From NCBI GenBank assembly GCA_019096155.1, contig JAHCVI010000001.1:11718001-11782000 (forward strand): a stretch of DNA of 64,000 bases, given 5' to 3'. Shown here piece after piece: positions 32,901 to 42,534 of this stretch. A model generated the notes under the pieces. The model saw nothing but the letters and a program-made list of their open reading frames with translations, ran no database searches and had not been told where the DNA came from. Within the stretch, counting starts at the first letter, position 1. Each line of letters begins with the position of its first letter. Position numbers and translations under genes: made by a program. Source of the DNA: Staphylotrichum longicolle (Eukaryota; Ascomycota; Sordariomycetes; Sordariales; Chaetomiaceae).

Positions 32901-33419
32901 TGGTCCGGCGTCTGCCCGCTGTGGGCTTTGGGAAGGACGAACTCGATAAATACTGACCATCAAGTCTGAAGCCTCGGTTGCGTAAGGGTCGTCATCAGGG
33001 AGGAAGTCCAGAGCACGGTCTATCGCCAACAGTGCGTCGGCCATATCCATTCGGTTGGACGTTTGCTCGCAACGCTCACGGAGTAGTTTGTGGAAGGTTC
33101 TCAGTATCTCTGTCCGGTGCGGGTGGTCCTTCAGTGGAGGTATCGGGTTTGCAGCCACGCGGGCCGCTTGGACGGCAGTCTGCAGGGTTTGGAGGTCGCG
33201 GGTCTCCAAGTATTGGTCGTATTGACGGACTGCATATTCATGCAATATGTCGATTAGGATTTGGTCGTGGCTGAGTCCCGACGCCATCGCAGCGCCAGGC
33301 GGTGAATCGCAGTCCGTGGCTTTGTTATCGAAGCCCCCGAGGTCTGTTAGCAGATGCCAGAGTTTGCATGGAAAGGTCAGCAAGTCCCAAAGCTTTCGAT
33401 AGACATTCTCTGCCGGCAT
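29919..33419 (-). CDS. TPR-CHAT protein (caspase/separase-fold protease candidate), 1166 aa
   Basis: Single-exon gene. Residues about 60-600 are helical repeats of TPR type (for example RALEHAPNN, LYNQTQDLDLLSESI, ALSFVQDAAASVPENH). The C-terminal third is a CHAT domain: WSGAGLAAFLPFHAAG near 850, then the catalytic pair His953 in IAHFACHG and Cys1050 in AYLSACSTA, then AGFPHVVATMWPAEE and the terminal WAGYVHFG. CHAT proteins are clan-CD peptidases related to caspases and separase; the His/Cys dyad is intact, so activity is likely. Between His and Cys sits a Ser/Pro-rich insertion (about 977-1017); a second Gly/Asp/Glu-rich insertion lies near the end. An internal ATG at 33287 is an alternative start. 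The gene is divergent from a gasdermin-like gene 643 bases away, suggesting that gene's product as substrate (inference). Confidence 0.9.
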   Translation of the reverse strand: MPAENVYRKLWDLLTFPCKLWHLLTDLGGFDNKATDCDSPPGAAMASGLSHDQILIDILHEYAVRQYDQYLETRDLQTLQTAVQAARVAANPIPPLKDHPHRTEILRTFHKLLRERCEQTSNRMDMADALLAIDRALDFLPDDDPYATEASDLMVSIYRVRPSQSPQRADAGPEGAHERDCKRTLVLLSVADLFLGYFDKHRIGDDLEQGCRLLRRALEHAPNNAPGLFHWHGKLAHYLQHLYNQTQDLDLLSESIAVCQKGLEMVPDGDGASRAALLETQADALQNRAKRNNSIEDVDAAVRLSFDAVAMIPESGKKSQYLTNLGCQLEDRFDRLNRVEDLQDAIRVSKSALPTPPGPANLLTNALKHNIGVKLLKLYNINKQDGTFDEGFSLLREAVETMQPSAAVPAHWLNSLAHAFRSRYWRNKETLDDLNTAIDHQTEATGRLPRDSPNWPGYASNMAWLLRERAERTRNQDDLQRALSFVQDAAASVPENHVHRSHIMFSLARLHTLAHTFSFGGMLEVEIDGVRWNPPWEDQSIPLYLESLDDPLGDPVSRMVSAVQLMAIFRDRGEYARAVEIGEQVLDILRKTNTRLLSRDDQQRLLADFSDIAVETCALSIRGGERAACALELLELGRGLILGLLMEDRSDVSGLAATHPKQAAEYEKLRNAISRPIEPDADVALRQTMVRQRDHQVRELDKLISEIRELPEHTRFLQGPSAEEVKALAVRGPVIVVNVADERSDAILVTPSDIKVVHLPALQKGDVQAWLDKKPTRFSTRGEFGKKNTMCREYLSWLWTVCVKPIMRALGLLDKPLPIKPSRVWWSGAGLAAFLPFHAAGDHRPSSTANAYTYLVSSYTPTIRTLAYSRQRASLFRNLAATPTKPSLLVALMPTTPPHDDKKHPPLRTATKELALITTALGPSHTIVSLTHPNTQTVLTNLPDCTIAHFACHGVSDPDDPSSSHLIFQQHLQVPPTIGSQDDGPSPESQEADPSAPSQNNPSPGPSQDNPPSPPPTAVADLLTVRHLAHHTTAHPAVSSTAQIAYLSACSTAESRAARLVDEVLHLASGFQAAGFPHVVATMWPAEEEASVAVAGGFYARLAGGVGHGGEDGGPGDGGGSGIGNTEEDGEEDGDVAGVLREAVMGVREKWPLQPLRWAGYVHFGV

Positions 33420-34062
33420 GTTCGTCGTCTTGACGGGGCAGACTCATGGGCGGCCACAGAGGGAGAGGAGGTTTTGATGGTATTCCCAGTGAAGTTATCC
33501 TGAAGGAAATGGTTCGTTGGTGAGTGTTGTAGTTGAAAGTTTGGTGTTCTTCCTGACTTCCACGTCCGTTCAAAACCAATCATCGTGGCGATGCACAGAA
33601 TGAAATCTGCCTTGTGCTCTGAACCGACACGTCAGTGGATGTGTGTTGAGTGCAGAGGCTCTCACGGCAGATACAGGAACAGGGTTGTTGACATGAGACT
33701 GGCGAATCAAGTGATGCCGATAGTTGTTGTGGGATATCGTCTGAAGTTGGGGCCAGTGCATAGCCACCCGCCAGGTCTCGACCGTTCTCGTATCTCGACC
33801 TCATGTTGAGCTCACAGCCGCAGAAGGGAGGATTGGTTAAGATCCAGAAGCCAGATACAAACGGCCTTGTGACTCAGGCATGACCAAGTGGCGGAAATCC
33901 TTTCTCGATACAGGTGTTGCCTGGCCTCGCTCCCAACGATGTCGATGGGTTCAGGGGTTGCGAACTGGATCATAAAGGGCTCGAGGCGGAACTGACCAAA
34001 CTTGCTGACGAGTTCCAACTGTGGCGCGTTGACCAAAAAACTGTCTCTTTCAAGGACCAAAG
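33420..34062. promoter_or_regulatory. Divergent promoter shared by the CHAT and gasdermin-like genes
   Basis: 643 bases between the two start codons. Both genes must be driven from here, so they may be co-regulated. No clear TATA box close to either ATG. Several short frames lack motifs. Confidence 0.45.
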
Positions 34063-34876
34063 ATGCCTCAGAACATTCTCCTTCCCCAAGGCTTCCTACC
34101 GCCCACGTCGATGCGCCTGGGCCGGTTCCTTGTGGCCGTTGATGACCCCCATCTGTCGCCGTTCCACGACCCGGAATACCAAGTCAAAGCGGACAGCGAC
34201 ATGTTCGAATCAACGTTCCTGAAGTACACTGGAGACCAGAAGATTGGCTCGCGCAACAAGTTCGCCGCCGGTCTTCCAAGCCTTCTCAGATTCTCGGCCG
34301 CAAAGAAGACCGGAAGGTCGTGTGCGGTCAGTGCCGACAGCGCGACAACCTACCAACTCAGAGACCCAGTTGGCCGTTTCAAGGAAGCGGTGAAGAATGA
34401 AGCGACGCGTAAGTGGTTTGAGGAGCGGAAAGACGACGGTTGTGACGACTTTTATTTCGTGGTCGGTTACCATGTCATGGTCAACGCGATCATCGACATC
34501 GGCCAAGACAAAAGCAGAAACAACTCGGGGGGATTCAACATTCCGGTTTCGGCTGCACTCGCCGCCAGTGGCATTCCGCTTCCGATCGGGGGCATCACAG
34601 ACCCGGAGTTTGACGCGGAATTCGAAAAATCTAAAGAAGATACTGTCCGCTCGAAGCCCGTGGAGAGCGTGTGTCGGCACTGCAGTATCGCAAGGTCTTG
34701 TTCAGGTGGTTGTCCAGCAAGAACCTGGACAAGGCCACTTGAGCAAGGAGAACGTCTGGAAAAGCCTGCTCAGGGTGAAGGGCGAGGCGGTGGAGGAGGA
34801 GGAGGACATGGCGCAGGTGGAGTTGGAAGACGAAGAAGAAGATGAGGAGGGAGACAAGGTTGTCGCCGAGAATTAG
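34063..34876 (+). CDS. Gasdermin-like (RCD-1/HET-Q1-type) candidate with a frameshifted C terminus
   Basis: Begins MPQNILLPQGFLPP. The predicted beta-rich pattern follows the gasdermin N-terminal pore-forming fold. A strand block near residues 100-115 (VSADSATTYQLRD) is followed by the helix AVKNEATRKWFEE, the strand FYFVVGYHVMVNAII, an Asn/Gly turn, then FNIPVSAALAASGIPLPIGG. Mammalian gasdermins show the same order at the equivalent site (an aromatic VV strand, then a small/hydrophobic hairpin). This is my structural reading, not a database hit. After residue 204 the frame continues into a Cys/Gly/Arg-rich tail ending at 34845. The expected strand (QYRKVLFRW) and an acidic end (ELEDEEEDEEG, stop at 34876) lie in the other two frames, implying a one-base loss near 34677 and another near 34738. 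No intron fits. Either a recently broken gene or a diverged tail. Confidence 0.5.
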
Positions 34877-35455
34877 ACCAAATATCTTGTTGATAAACGG
34901 TGTTTGTACCTTAAGGTCATGCTTCAGAATCTTCTCTTAATGGGTTGGCGGATATCCACAACCTCTCAATGCTAGCAATCCGTCCTGTGACCTGCGTTGT
35001 GGTCGGCCAGTTCGCCCCAGCCGATTTAACGAAATCACTAAAAACTGTGTGAATTGCTCAACTTCCGTCTTTTGTTGCGTTCCAAAATCCACAAACTTTC
35101 TTGGAAACACTTTATTTTACTCATCTTTGCGTCCTCGAGCACCGCCATCACCCACAAGCCTCAGAGCTTGTCGCCGACCTACAACACAACAACGGCAACG
35201 CCGCATTCCATTTCAAGAGAGGTAGGTATTTTCAACTCGCTCTTGACCGAGATTTTCAGCTTCTCCCTTCGATTACATCATTGATACTTTCCCATTCGTC
35301 CACTATTTTAGCCCAAGCTCCTCCGCCTCTTATTGCGAAGTTACCTACTGACGGGCAAAATGCAGAACTTGTCACAGCTGGTTTAACGGACGAAACCCGC
35401 TTGGAAGCACGAGCAATATGACTTCCTTCTGACCCGCGCCTGGACCCAAGAAAGC
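34877..35455. other. Intergenic region
   Basis: About 580 bases downstream of the gasdermin-like gene, including the leader of the first BTB-like copy. No gene recognised. Confidence 0.4.
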
Positions 35456-36674
35456 ATGAATTCAAACGCCGAGTCACTCGGCATCCTTCTCTGTTTTGCA
35501 TCTGCCGACCGAAATGAGAACTCGAAACCCGGCCGTGCGCCGAGCGCTGTCAAGGTGCTGGATCCTCACGGCGATCTGAGACTGGTTGTTGGAGACAGCA
35601 AGACAGTCTTTCAGGTGTGCTCGCGGACTCTTGCGCGCTCGTCCCCGGTATGGCAGACGATGCTCTACGGGCCATTCTCAGAGGGCAAAACACAACAAAA
35701 GGGGAGTGACTGGGAGATCGCGCTCCCTGAGGATTTACCGGAGCCGTTTGAGATACTTCTCCGTGTCGTCCACAACAACTTCGACGTTCTAGCAAAGAAA
35801 CCATCGGGCTCTGCATCGTTGACATTCTGGTGCTCTCGGACAAGTACGAAGTGATTCGTTCTCTCAAGCCGTGCTGGAGCTCTTGGCTCAGCAACGAGCA
35901 TACCCCTAGCATCAAGGATTCTACTGCCGACCTCCTCGACGACCATCTGGATCAGTTACACACTGGGCCACAGTGAATACTTTGCGAAGACCGTACTCAA
36001 TTTTACCTACCGTGCAGCGACAAACGTAGACGGCCAAGTATGTCTGTCCTCGGAACAGACGTTGAGGAACCCTGGTCTCAGTAAGAAGCATGCCCGATGC
36101 TCTCATCTTCTCGGTATGCCTCCCCCGTTAAACATCGCACCGGAATTCAAAATGAAAACAAGCACTAACTCCAGCTCAGAGACCATAAACCGGTGCCGAC
36201 GCGAGGTGATCAAGGTGCTCTGCAAACGGATCCAAGCTGCAATGGAATCTCTCATTTCTGGCGCCAGATGCCCCTCCCAGCGGACAACGTGCGACTGCGC
36301 AATGCTCGGTGGGGTGTGCAGGGCTTTGGCCTCGCGGGAGTTGGATCATTGGTATTCCCGCAAAATGGATGGGCTCGAGACCACAACGACTCTCTTCTCC
36401 CGCTCAGTTCTCCACCTTGCTTGCCGCGATCAGGTCAGAGGCTGTCGACGATGCTGGGATGTCTCTGGGGCGCGGCAAGCGGATGCATGCTGACTGCAGC
36501 CCCTGGAAGGAGGAGGATGAAGACATTGGAGAAGAGTGTGTGGAAGTGGTGCGCCACATCATTCTCTCAGAGCACTCAGAGCATATCAAGAGGCAGGCAG
36601 ATCAGTCTGGCCTTGATCCATGGTTCGTTTACCAGGAAATTCCTGGTGAGTTGAGAGAGAGTGGCACCGCTTGA
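35456..36674 (+). pseudogene. BTB/POZ-like paralogue A, broken by indels
   Basis: First of three tandem copies of a BTB/POZ-like family. The BTB start is clear: LDPHGDLRLVVGDSKTVFQ, then CSRTLARSSPVWQTMLYGPF. Then one base is lost near 35799, after which IVDILVLSDKYEVIRSL is in another frame. One is gained near 35943, restoring ISYTLGHSEYFAKTVL. The intron is conserved with the paralogues (36114-36179, GTATGC..CTCAG) and the second exon has the family mark CDCAMLGGVCRAL. Another shift near 36420 separates this from the end (ADCSPWKEEDEDIG, stop 36674). It lacks the long FG-rich N terminus of the other copies. I judge it a pseudogene; the function of the family is unknown, but BTB domains mediate dimerisation and adaptor roles. 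Confidence 0.65.
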
Positions 36675-37663
36675 GGGCGCACCTTTTGAGGTACGACATG
36701 GCTTGCTGAGCCAATATCTGTGAGCTTATCCGCCAACGAGGTAATTCCATTTGGGTGCAGCTTCGGGATGACTCGGAGTGTGGACTTGAAGGACTTCTCG
36801 GGCCTCCGTATGTAGTATGAAGACAAGAAATGCATCAACTCCACTGCGACCAAGCTCTAGAGATTCTGGTTCTCGGTGGCATTGATCTGTGGGCTGGAGT
36901 ACCTTTGCCGCAAACCTTGGAAGTGTTGCACACAGTGAAGGAGGATGCTGGTCACCATGTAGGAGTGGTGGAAATTACGCTTCACTTCACTAAGGTACGT
37001 GGATCTGTCGAAGTACTGTTGCGTTTGGCAGACGCGGGTTTCCCCTTCAGGTCCAACATGCTGCGTAGAACTGATAGCCTGACAGTGGCTGGCAAAGGTG
37101 TTTCCTACAGAGCAAACCTCAACTGTTTGAGCCCGAAAAGCTGGTTGGCACACAGGCTGCAGAAGCATGCCTGAGGGGGAAGGAACGTGTTGGATCGACC
37201 AAGAATTTTTGAGCAGCAGCAACTCAGGTTCTTGCCTGCAACTGACAGTTTCACAGTGCGCACACAACTATCAGCATAATCAAATCCTGTTTCCCAACCA
37301 CGATTTCTCTTCCACACCACCCTGTCTCCATCTCTCCATTCACCCGTTAACACGACAACCCACACTTCTTCCCCGGCGACGACTTGACAAGGAATCTTCC
37401 CACCTCAACCGGATAAGCCCTGCAGTCAAAATACTCAGTGCCATCGCATCAGCAATATCTTAGGCATGTTTTCTTTAAATCCTTTTGATGCGGGCTTTCT
37501 TCGCTACAGCCCCAGGATTCACAGCCCCAAGGTGGTCGAATTCCTTCCCCATCAACACCACCATTCACTCCACTGCTCTGCGACCTCCATTACTGCGTAC
37601 CACATTGTTACGTTGATCTGCAGCTGACTGAAGCTTTCCAGACGTCGAACCTGGTTGATGACC
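36675..37663. other. Intergenic region between BTB-like copies A and B
   Basis: About 1 kb. No supported gene. The last 400 bases before 37664 are C/A-rich leader-type sequence. Confidence 0.4.
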
Positions 37664-39299
37664 ATGGAGCGAGCCGGAAACGCCAGGGACGCCTCGGACG
37701 AAGGCGATGACCGGTCGGTCAAGAAACCTCGCACAGATAACGTCAATAACTTGAAGTCTCCGTTCACTTTCGTGCCCCGGCTACGACCCTGTCTCCCAGA
37801 CCTTTTGGTGCAGTCACCTTCTCACCAACCCCGACACAGCCATCGACCCCCTTCGCAGAAACTGCAGGCAAGTTTGTTTTCGGCGACACAACAGCCACCA
37901 ACACCCCCCTCTTTGGCGTCGGCAACCGATCCATTGCCTTCGGCCAGCCGACCCTCGCAAACCAACCATTGGTGTTTGGCAATAACGGCTCTCTTCCCAG
38001 TGGCACAAGTCAGGCCACGGATGGAAACAGATCAACCCCCTGTTCTTCCCGGCTTGTCTTCGGCCGTGGTGGCGACGCTGTCCCCTCTGGACTCGTGCAG
38101 AACAATACGCAACCAGGCACCCCCTTGCCATCAATCAAATCCAAAACGGACACCATCAAGCGAGAAGAAGGTTCAACAATCCCAACAGTGAAGACGCAAC
38201 CAGTCATCAGACCGGATCCCGCGCCACTCAATGTCGAGATCTTGGACCCTCGCGGGGATTTGATCTTGGTTGCGGGCCAGGAGAAGGTCGCCTTTCGCGT
38301 GTGCTCACGGTCTCTTGCTCGCTCGTCCCCCGTTTGGGAGGCAGCAGTTCCATGGCCTGGGCAGACGAGCCAGCGAGGCCCGGACGACTGGGTGATCCAC
38401 CTACGCGACGACAACCCAGAATCCCTGCGCATCGTCTTGCAGATAATCCACGGCAAAGTCGCAGCTATTCCGGCACTGCAAGATATCGCCGCGCTGTTCC
38501 GTCTCGTCATTGTGTGCGACAAGTACGGTATGGTGGATTCGGAATTACTCGAGGATTCGTGGCCGAGGTGTCTTCAAAATCTTCCGCCTCTTTCAGCCTT
38601 CTCTCTTGACCCCGAGCCTCTGATTCAGCGACTTTGGATTGCACAGAAACTGAACCATCAAGCATCCTACCGAGAGGTGCTTGAGAAACTTCTACTCAAC
38701 TCCTGTTGGAAGAAAGACGCGGCCAAGCTTTTTCTCGATGGGTTCCCACAGCACGACCTGCACCAAAACACCCACTTGCAATCATTGGGAGTCGTGGGTC
38801 AGTACAACCAATGAGTCGGTAAACTATATTGCGTATTTAATACTGACATTGACATTCAGAAAAATTGGATCAAGGACGTCGCGTGCTTGTCCGAGAGATC
38901 GCTGCAAGATTTAAACAAGCGTCATCTGATCTGACCACAGGCACGTCTCCAATGTGCTCCTCTCAAGAGAGCCTAGAGTGGAAGCGAACCTGTGACTGCG
39001 CAATGCTCGGAGCTTTGCACCGGATAATGAAACGCGCGAGACTTCCGCAATGGGATGTTGAGACAACTGAGAAACTTGGTGACACCCTCGTAGGATGTGT
39101 CAGCAAGCTGGTCGCTTGGCTGGAGAAAATCCGCATCGGAGTGATTAATGAGTCTACCATGACCAAAAGACAAGGCGGCGCGCACAATACCTGCACCCCT
39201 TGGAGACAACTAACCGTCGAAGGTCTGTTGGCAAAGCACAAGGTGGAGGATCTTGTTCCCCTCGAGGAGAATGCCTCGAAGCAGCAGACCGTGGCTTGA
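37664..39299 (+). CDS. BTB/POZ-like paralogue B (one suspected frameshift)
   Basis: Two exons: 37664-38797 and 38860-39299, with a GTCAGT donor and an ATTCAG acceptor at the site conserved in all copies. The N terminus MERAGNARDASDEGDDRSV is shared in style with copies C and D and includes a basic KKPRT patch (possible nuclear signal). FG-like motifs follow (NTPLFG, SIAFG, LVFG). The BTB core is ILDPRGDLILVAG, CSRSLARSSPVWEAAV and LVIVCDKYGMVDSEL; the second exon has CDCAMLGALHRIM and NTCTPWRQLTVEGLL. The start and the FG region are in different frames. A missing base in a C run near 37775 would reconcile them, so the gene may be damaged; otherwise translation begins later. Family is Sordariomycete-type, function unknown. 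Confidence 0.6.
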
Positions 39300-40352
39300 G
39301 GCTGTTGTCTCGCCATTGCAAGCAAACTGGCCCTATCGGCGGGGTCCCCTGGTCAGGTTCACAGGCGGATGATTTCAGACACAAAGATTGTGGTGGGAAA
39401 AGTGGGAAAGAAAGTGGAAGTTTGTACTGAAGCATGTACTGAGAAAACTCTTGTATGTATAAAGTAGGGTTCAAGGTCAAGATGAGGAGGGGCTTGGGTT
39501 GAGAGTGACGGGGTGGGAGTTATGGAAGATTCGTTAAGTGTCGGTTTGAGCCCTTGGGGCTCCTTTCATCCACGGACTTTCTCCATCGGCTTGTCCCAAT
39601 ACTCTAAAGCCTTCATTTCCCCCTTGGAGACGGTTTCTTGTCCAATAACAGAGTCCACACGGATCACACGCGGAACTCCGGGAGGATGTGATTGCAGGCG
39701 TTGTTCGTTTGCATCGGTCACAGCTTTTGTCTGCCATCTTGGTATTGAGGTGGATGTGGCATTGTGGGGATGTCACAACTTTTGCAGCAAAGCAAGATGA
39801 ATTTCTTACGGCAACCCCTTCAATGTGTGTTGAAAACCTGGCCCACCGACAATTGGTGCCAAAGAAGGAAGGAGCGTTTTGCCTCGGGCGGTGTTGTGAG
39901 CAGAGACTCTTCAAGTTCTTTCCTGCGACCGTCCAAGGTAAGGTATTCTACCTTACAGTGCGCAACTGAGTTTCTAGCAGTGCGTTCTGTTTCTTCTTCT
40001 TCTTCTTCTTTTTCCCCCAAAAACAGCCCACCACCACTCTGTCGGTCATCCGCTGGAATCACAAACTCCAAGTTCCGTGCCCGTCGATCTGCAGCCTGGA
40101 GTCTATCCTCAACTGCAGTCAACGAGCCCACAAAAGTCAACTCAGTCGTGTTGAATAAGTACCGACGTAAGATTCAATTCTTCTTCTGCGAGTTCGTTTT
40201 CACAACATTCGAGTCGGCCGTCAACTTCAAGTTGGTCGGGTCGCCGGCGCACCGCCGTAACTCCAGTTTTGTTTCCCATCCACATTTTGGAAGCAGTAGA
40301 TTGGATCTCTTTGCACCACTAACCATTTGAGAGCCGAGAGTAGTCTATGACC
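39300..40352. other. Intergenic region between BTB-like copies B and C
   Basis: About 1 kb. On the minus strand at 39735-39534 a short frame begins MADKSCDRCKRTTPAI and has five Cys, faintly like a zinc-cluster start, but has no homologous continuation. A TTC microsatellite lies at 39989-40010. Otherwise leader-type sequence. Confidence 0.4.
39989..40010 (+). repeat. TTC trinucleotide microsatellite
   Basis: About seven copies of TTC/TCT ending in a T/C run, in the presumed upstream region of BTB-like copy C. Confidence 0.75.
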
Positions 40353-42121
40353 ATGGAGCAGCCGGAAATCCAAGGGATCCGTCAGACGAAGGCGGTGGCA
40401 GCCAGGTGAAAAGACCACGGTCAGAAACCGACCCGCCGGACTTTTGGAGCGGATCAACCCGTTCTTCCGGGTTGTTCGGCGCAAACCCTTTCTCAGTGAC
40501 CCGTCCACAGACAACACCCCTGTTCGGCTCACCAGCATGCAGCACCTCGCTGTTCAGCAGTGCCACAACCACCAGCTCGAGCCTCTTTGGCACTGACAGT
40601 ACCAGAGGCCAGCGTAACCTCTTTAGTCGTCCAGCGCCTGGACACCATCTCTTTGGTGTTGGTCGCGTCAACTTTAGCAGCCCCACCTTAAACCAAAGCT
40701 CGGATGAGAACGAGTCAGGCTTGGGGTCGTCCACAGCACGCGGCATTCTCGACATCGACCGACAGTCATCTACCAGTGCTTCAGCGCCTCAGCTCTTGGT
40801 GCCCCAGCAAAGTGCCCAACAAAATGTCCCCAACTTGGAGTACGAGTTGGCGTCGGAGGCTTCTTCCAACCAGCAAGGAGATGAATCCCCTGTCACACCT
40901 CAACCCGGAAACCCCATCAAGCAAGAAGTGGGCCAAGACTTCACGGCAACCGATGCACCCACCAACATCACACCAGCGCCTATCCCCGTCCCGGTTGAGG
41001 TGTTGGACCCTCGTGGAGATTTGATTTTGGTTGCTGGACACCCGGGGGTAAAGTTCCGCGTCTGCTCACGGGCTCTTGCCCGTTCCTCCCCGGTGTGGGA
41101 TGCCATGCTGTTTGGTTCCTTTTCAGAGGGGCAGGATCAACAGAAGGGCGATGACTGGACGGTTACGTTCCCCGAAGACAGCCCGGACTCTCTGAGGATC
41201 CTCTTGAACGCGGCTCATTCCAAGTTCGATGCGATTCCCACCACTTTGCCGAACGAGGCCGTTTTCAACCTCACTGTGTTATCTGACAAGTACGACATGG
41301 TCGGTTTGCTGAAGCCGTTCTGGAGTAACTGGGTGGGAAAGTTGGGAGTCGCACCGGCTACCCCGTTGGGATTTGTGCAGCGGTTGTGGATGGCCCATAC
41401 ACTCGGCTATTTGCAGTGCTACAAGGCCACTCTCAAGGAGCTGATGTCGCATCTCAGAGTCTTCAATGACAAGCCCGGAATATTTCTGCAATGCTATCAT
41501 GAAGAGAACCTCTGTGAGAATATCCACCTCCAGGCACTGGGTGTCTTAGGTAAGTGTCGTGTCAAGCCCAAGTCTCTGGTCTCGCGCTGACATTGGAAAT
41601 TAGAGGATTTGGAGGATGGCCGCTTGGCGCTGTTAAGAGAAGCCGGGGCAAAGCTCAGAGACGCAATACAGACCCTGACAAACCGAAAGGACAAGGGGTT
41701 CCTCTGCCGCTCAGAGGGTGACGCTGAGTGGAAACGGATTTGCGACTGTGCGATGCTCGGGGCTGTGCACCGAACTCTCTACGGCAAGACGTGGTACCAC
41801 TCAGGAGAGAAAGGGTGGGAGGACCGAGTGACAATCAGCGTGCGCCACCTCGTCGTTAAGATTCAAGGGGTCCGCGCAGCAACCGTGGAAGAATCCGGGA
41901 TGGTCAAGAGGAAGGGCGGGCACCACCACAAGGATTGCACCCCTTGGGCCGACATCACACTCTCGGGTGTGCTGAAGGGGCAAAAGGTGGACCATCTTGT
42001 TCTCATCGACGACGAATACTTTGAAAGGCAGCAAGCAAAATCAGGTGTCACCGAGCTCGGTACGACGCCGAAATTCTTTGGAGGAGGAGAATTCGGCATG
42101 CTCGACATGTACAAAGACTGA
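40353..42121 (+). CDS. BTB/POZ-like paralogue C, FG-rich N terminus
   Basis: Two exons (to 41549, and 41604-42121) with GTAAGT donor and ATTAG acceptor. From 40406 to the end the frame is clean. A basic KRPRSE patch comes first, then FG-type motifs reminiscent of nucleoporin repeats (SGLFG, TPLFG, SSLFG, HHLFG), a Ser/Gln/Pro-rich stretch, and the BTB core (LDPRGDLILVAG, CSRALARSSPVWDAMLFGSF, TVLSDKYDMVGLLKPFW). The second exon has CDCAMLGAVHRTLYG, CTPWADITLSGVL and a Gly-rich end. The expected ATG (40353, in the same ATGACCATGGAG context as copy B) is out of frame by one missing base just after it. No other in-frame ATG occurs before about 41103. Either an indel or an unseen upstream exon. 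Confidence 0.65.
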
Positions 42122-42534
42122 TCTTAACCAACGGGGTCTTGGCATGGATGATGGAGCGGAAATCGTCCTGAACAGGCGATTAATAACCGCCTTTGAGTTG
42201 GAAGGCTTTTGGCTGCGAACATTGTGCAGACAGGAGTTTACAACTCCAGACACACTGCAGAACTGAGTCTCGATCCGGTACCTCAAATTTGTAAGCCGTT
42301 TGCTGGCTGTTGTCCAAAAGAGCCGAGCTAGAAAAAGACATGAACCGAATCTACTTCCATGTTCTGTATCCGGTGTCATCCAACAAACAAATCCTCCTCA
42401 TGTCCGAACCCGTAAGATCTTCGACCAAGAAAACATCCGAAACATTTTGAACTTAAACAATAAATCTAACCTACAACACGCCAGTCCACCCCATCATTCC
42501 ATCACAGCCCGCCAACAACCCCCCAAGCCATCAC
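42122..42534. other. Intergenic region
   Basis: 413 bases between convergent genes. No gene recognised. Confidence 0.5.

Noticed and set aside
39534..39735. Zinc-cluster-like start MADKSCDRCKRTT on the minus strand
   Set aside because: The Cys spacing does not complete a Zn2Cys6 or C2H2 finger and the frame has no homologous-looking continuation.
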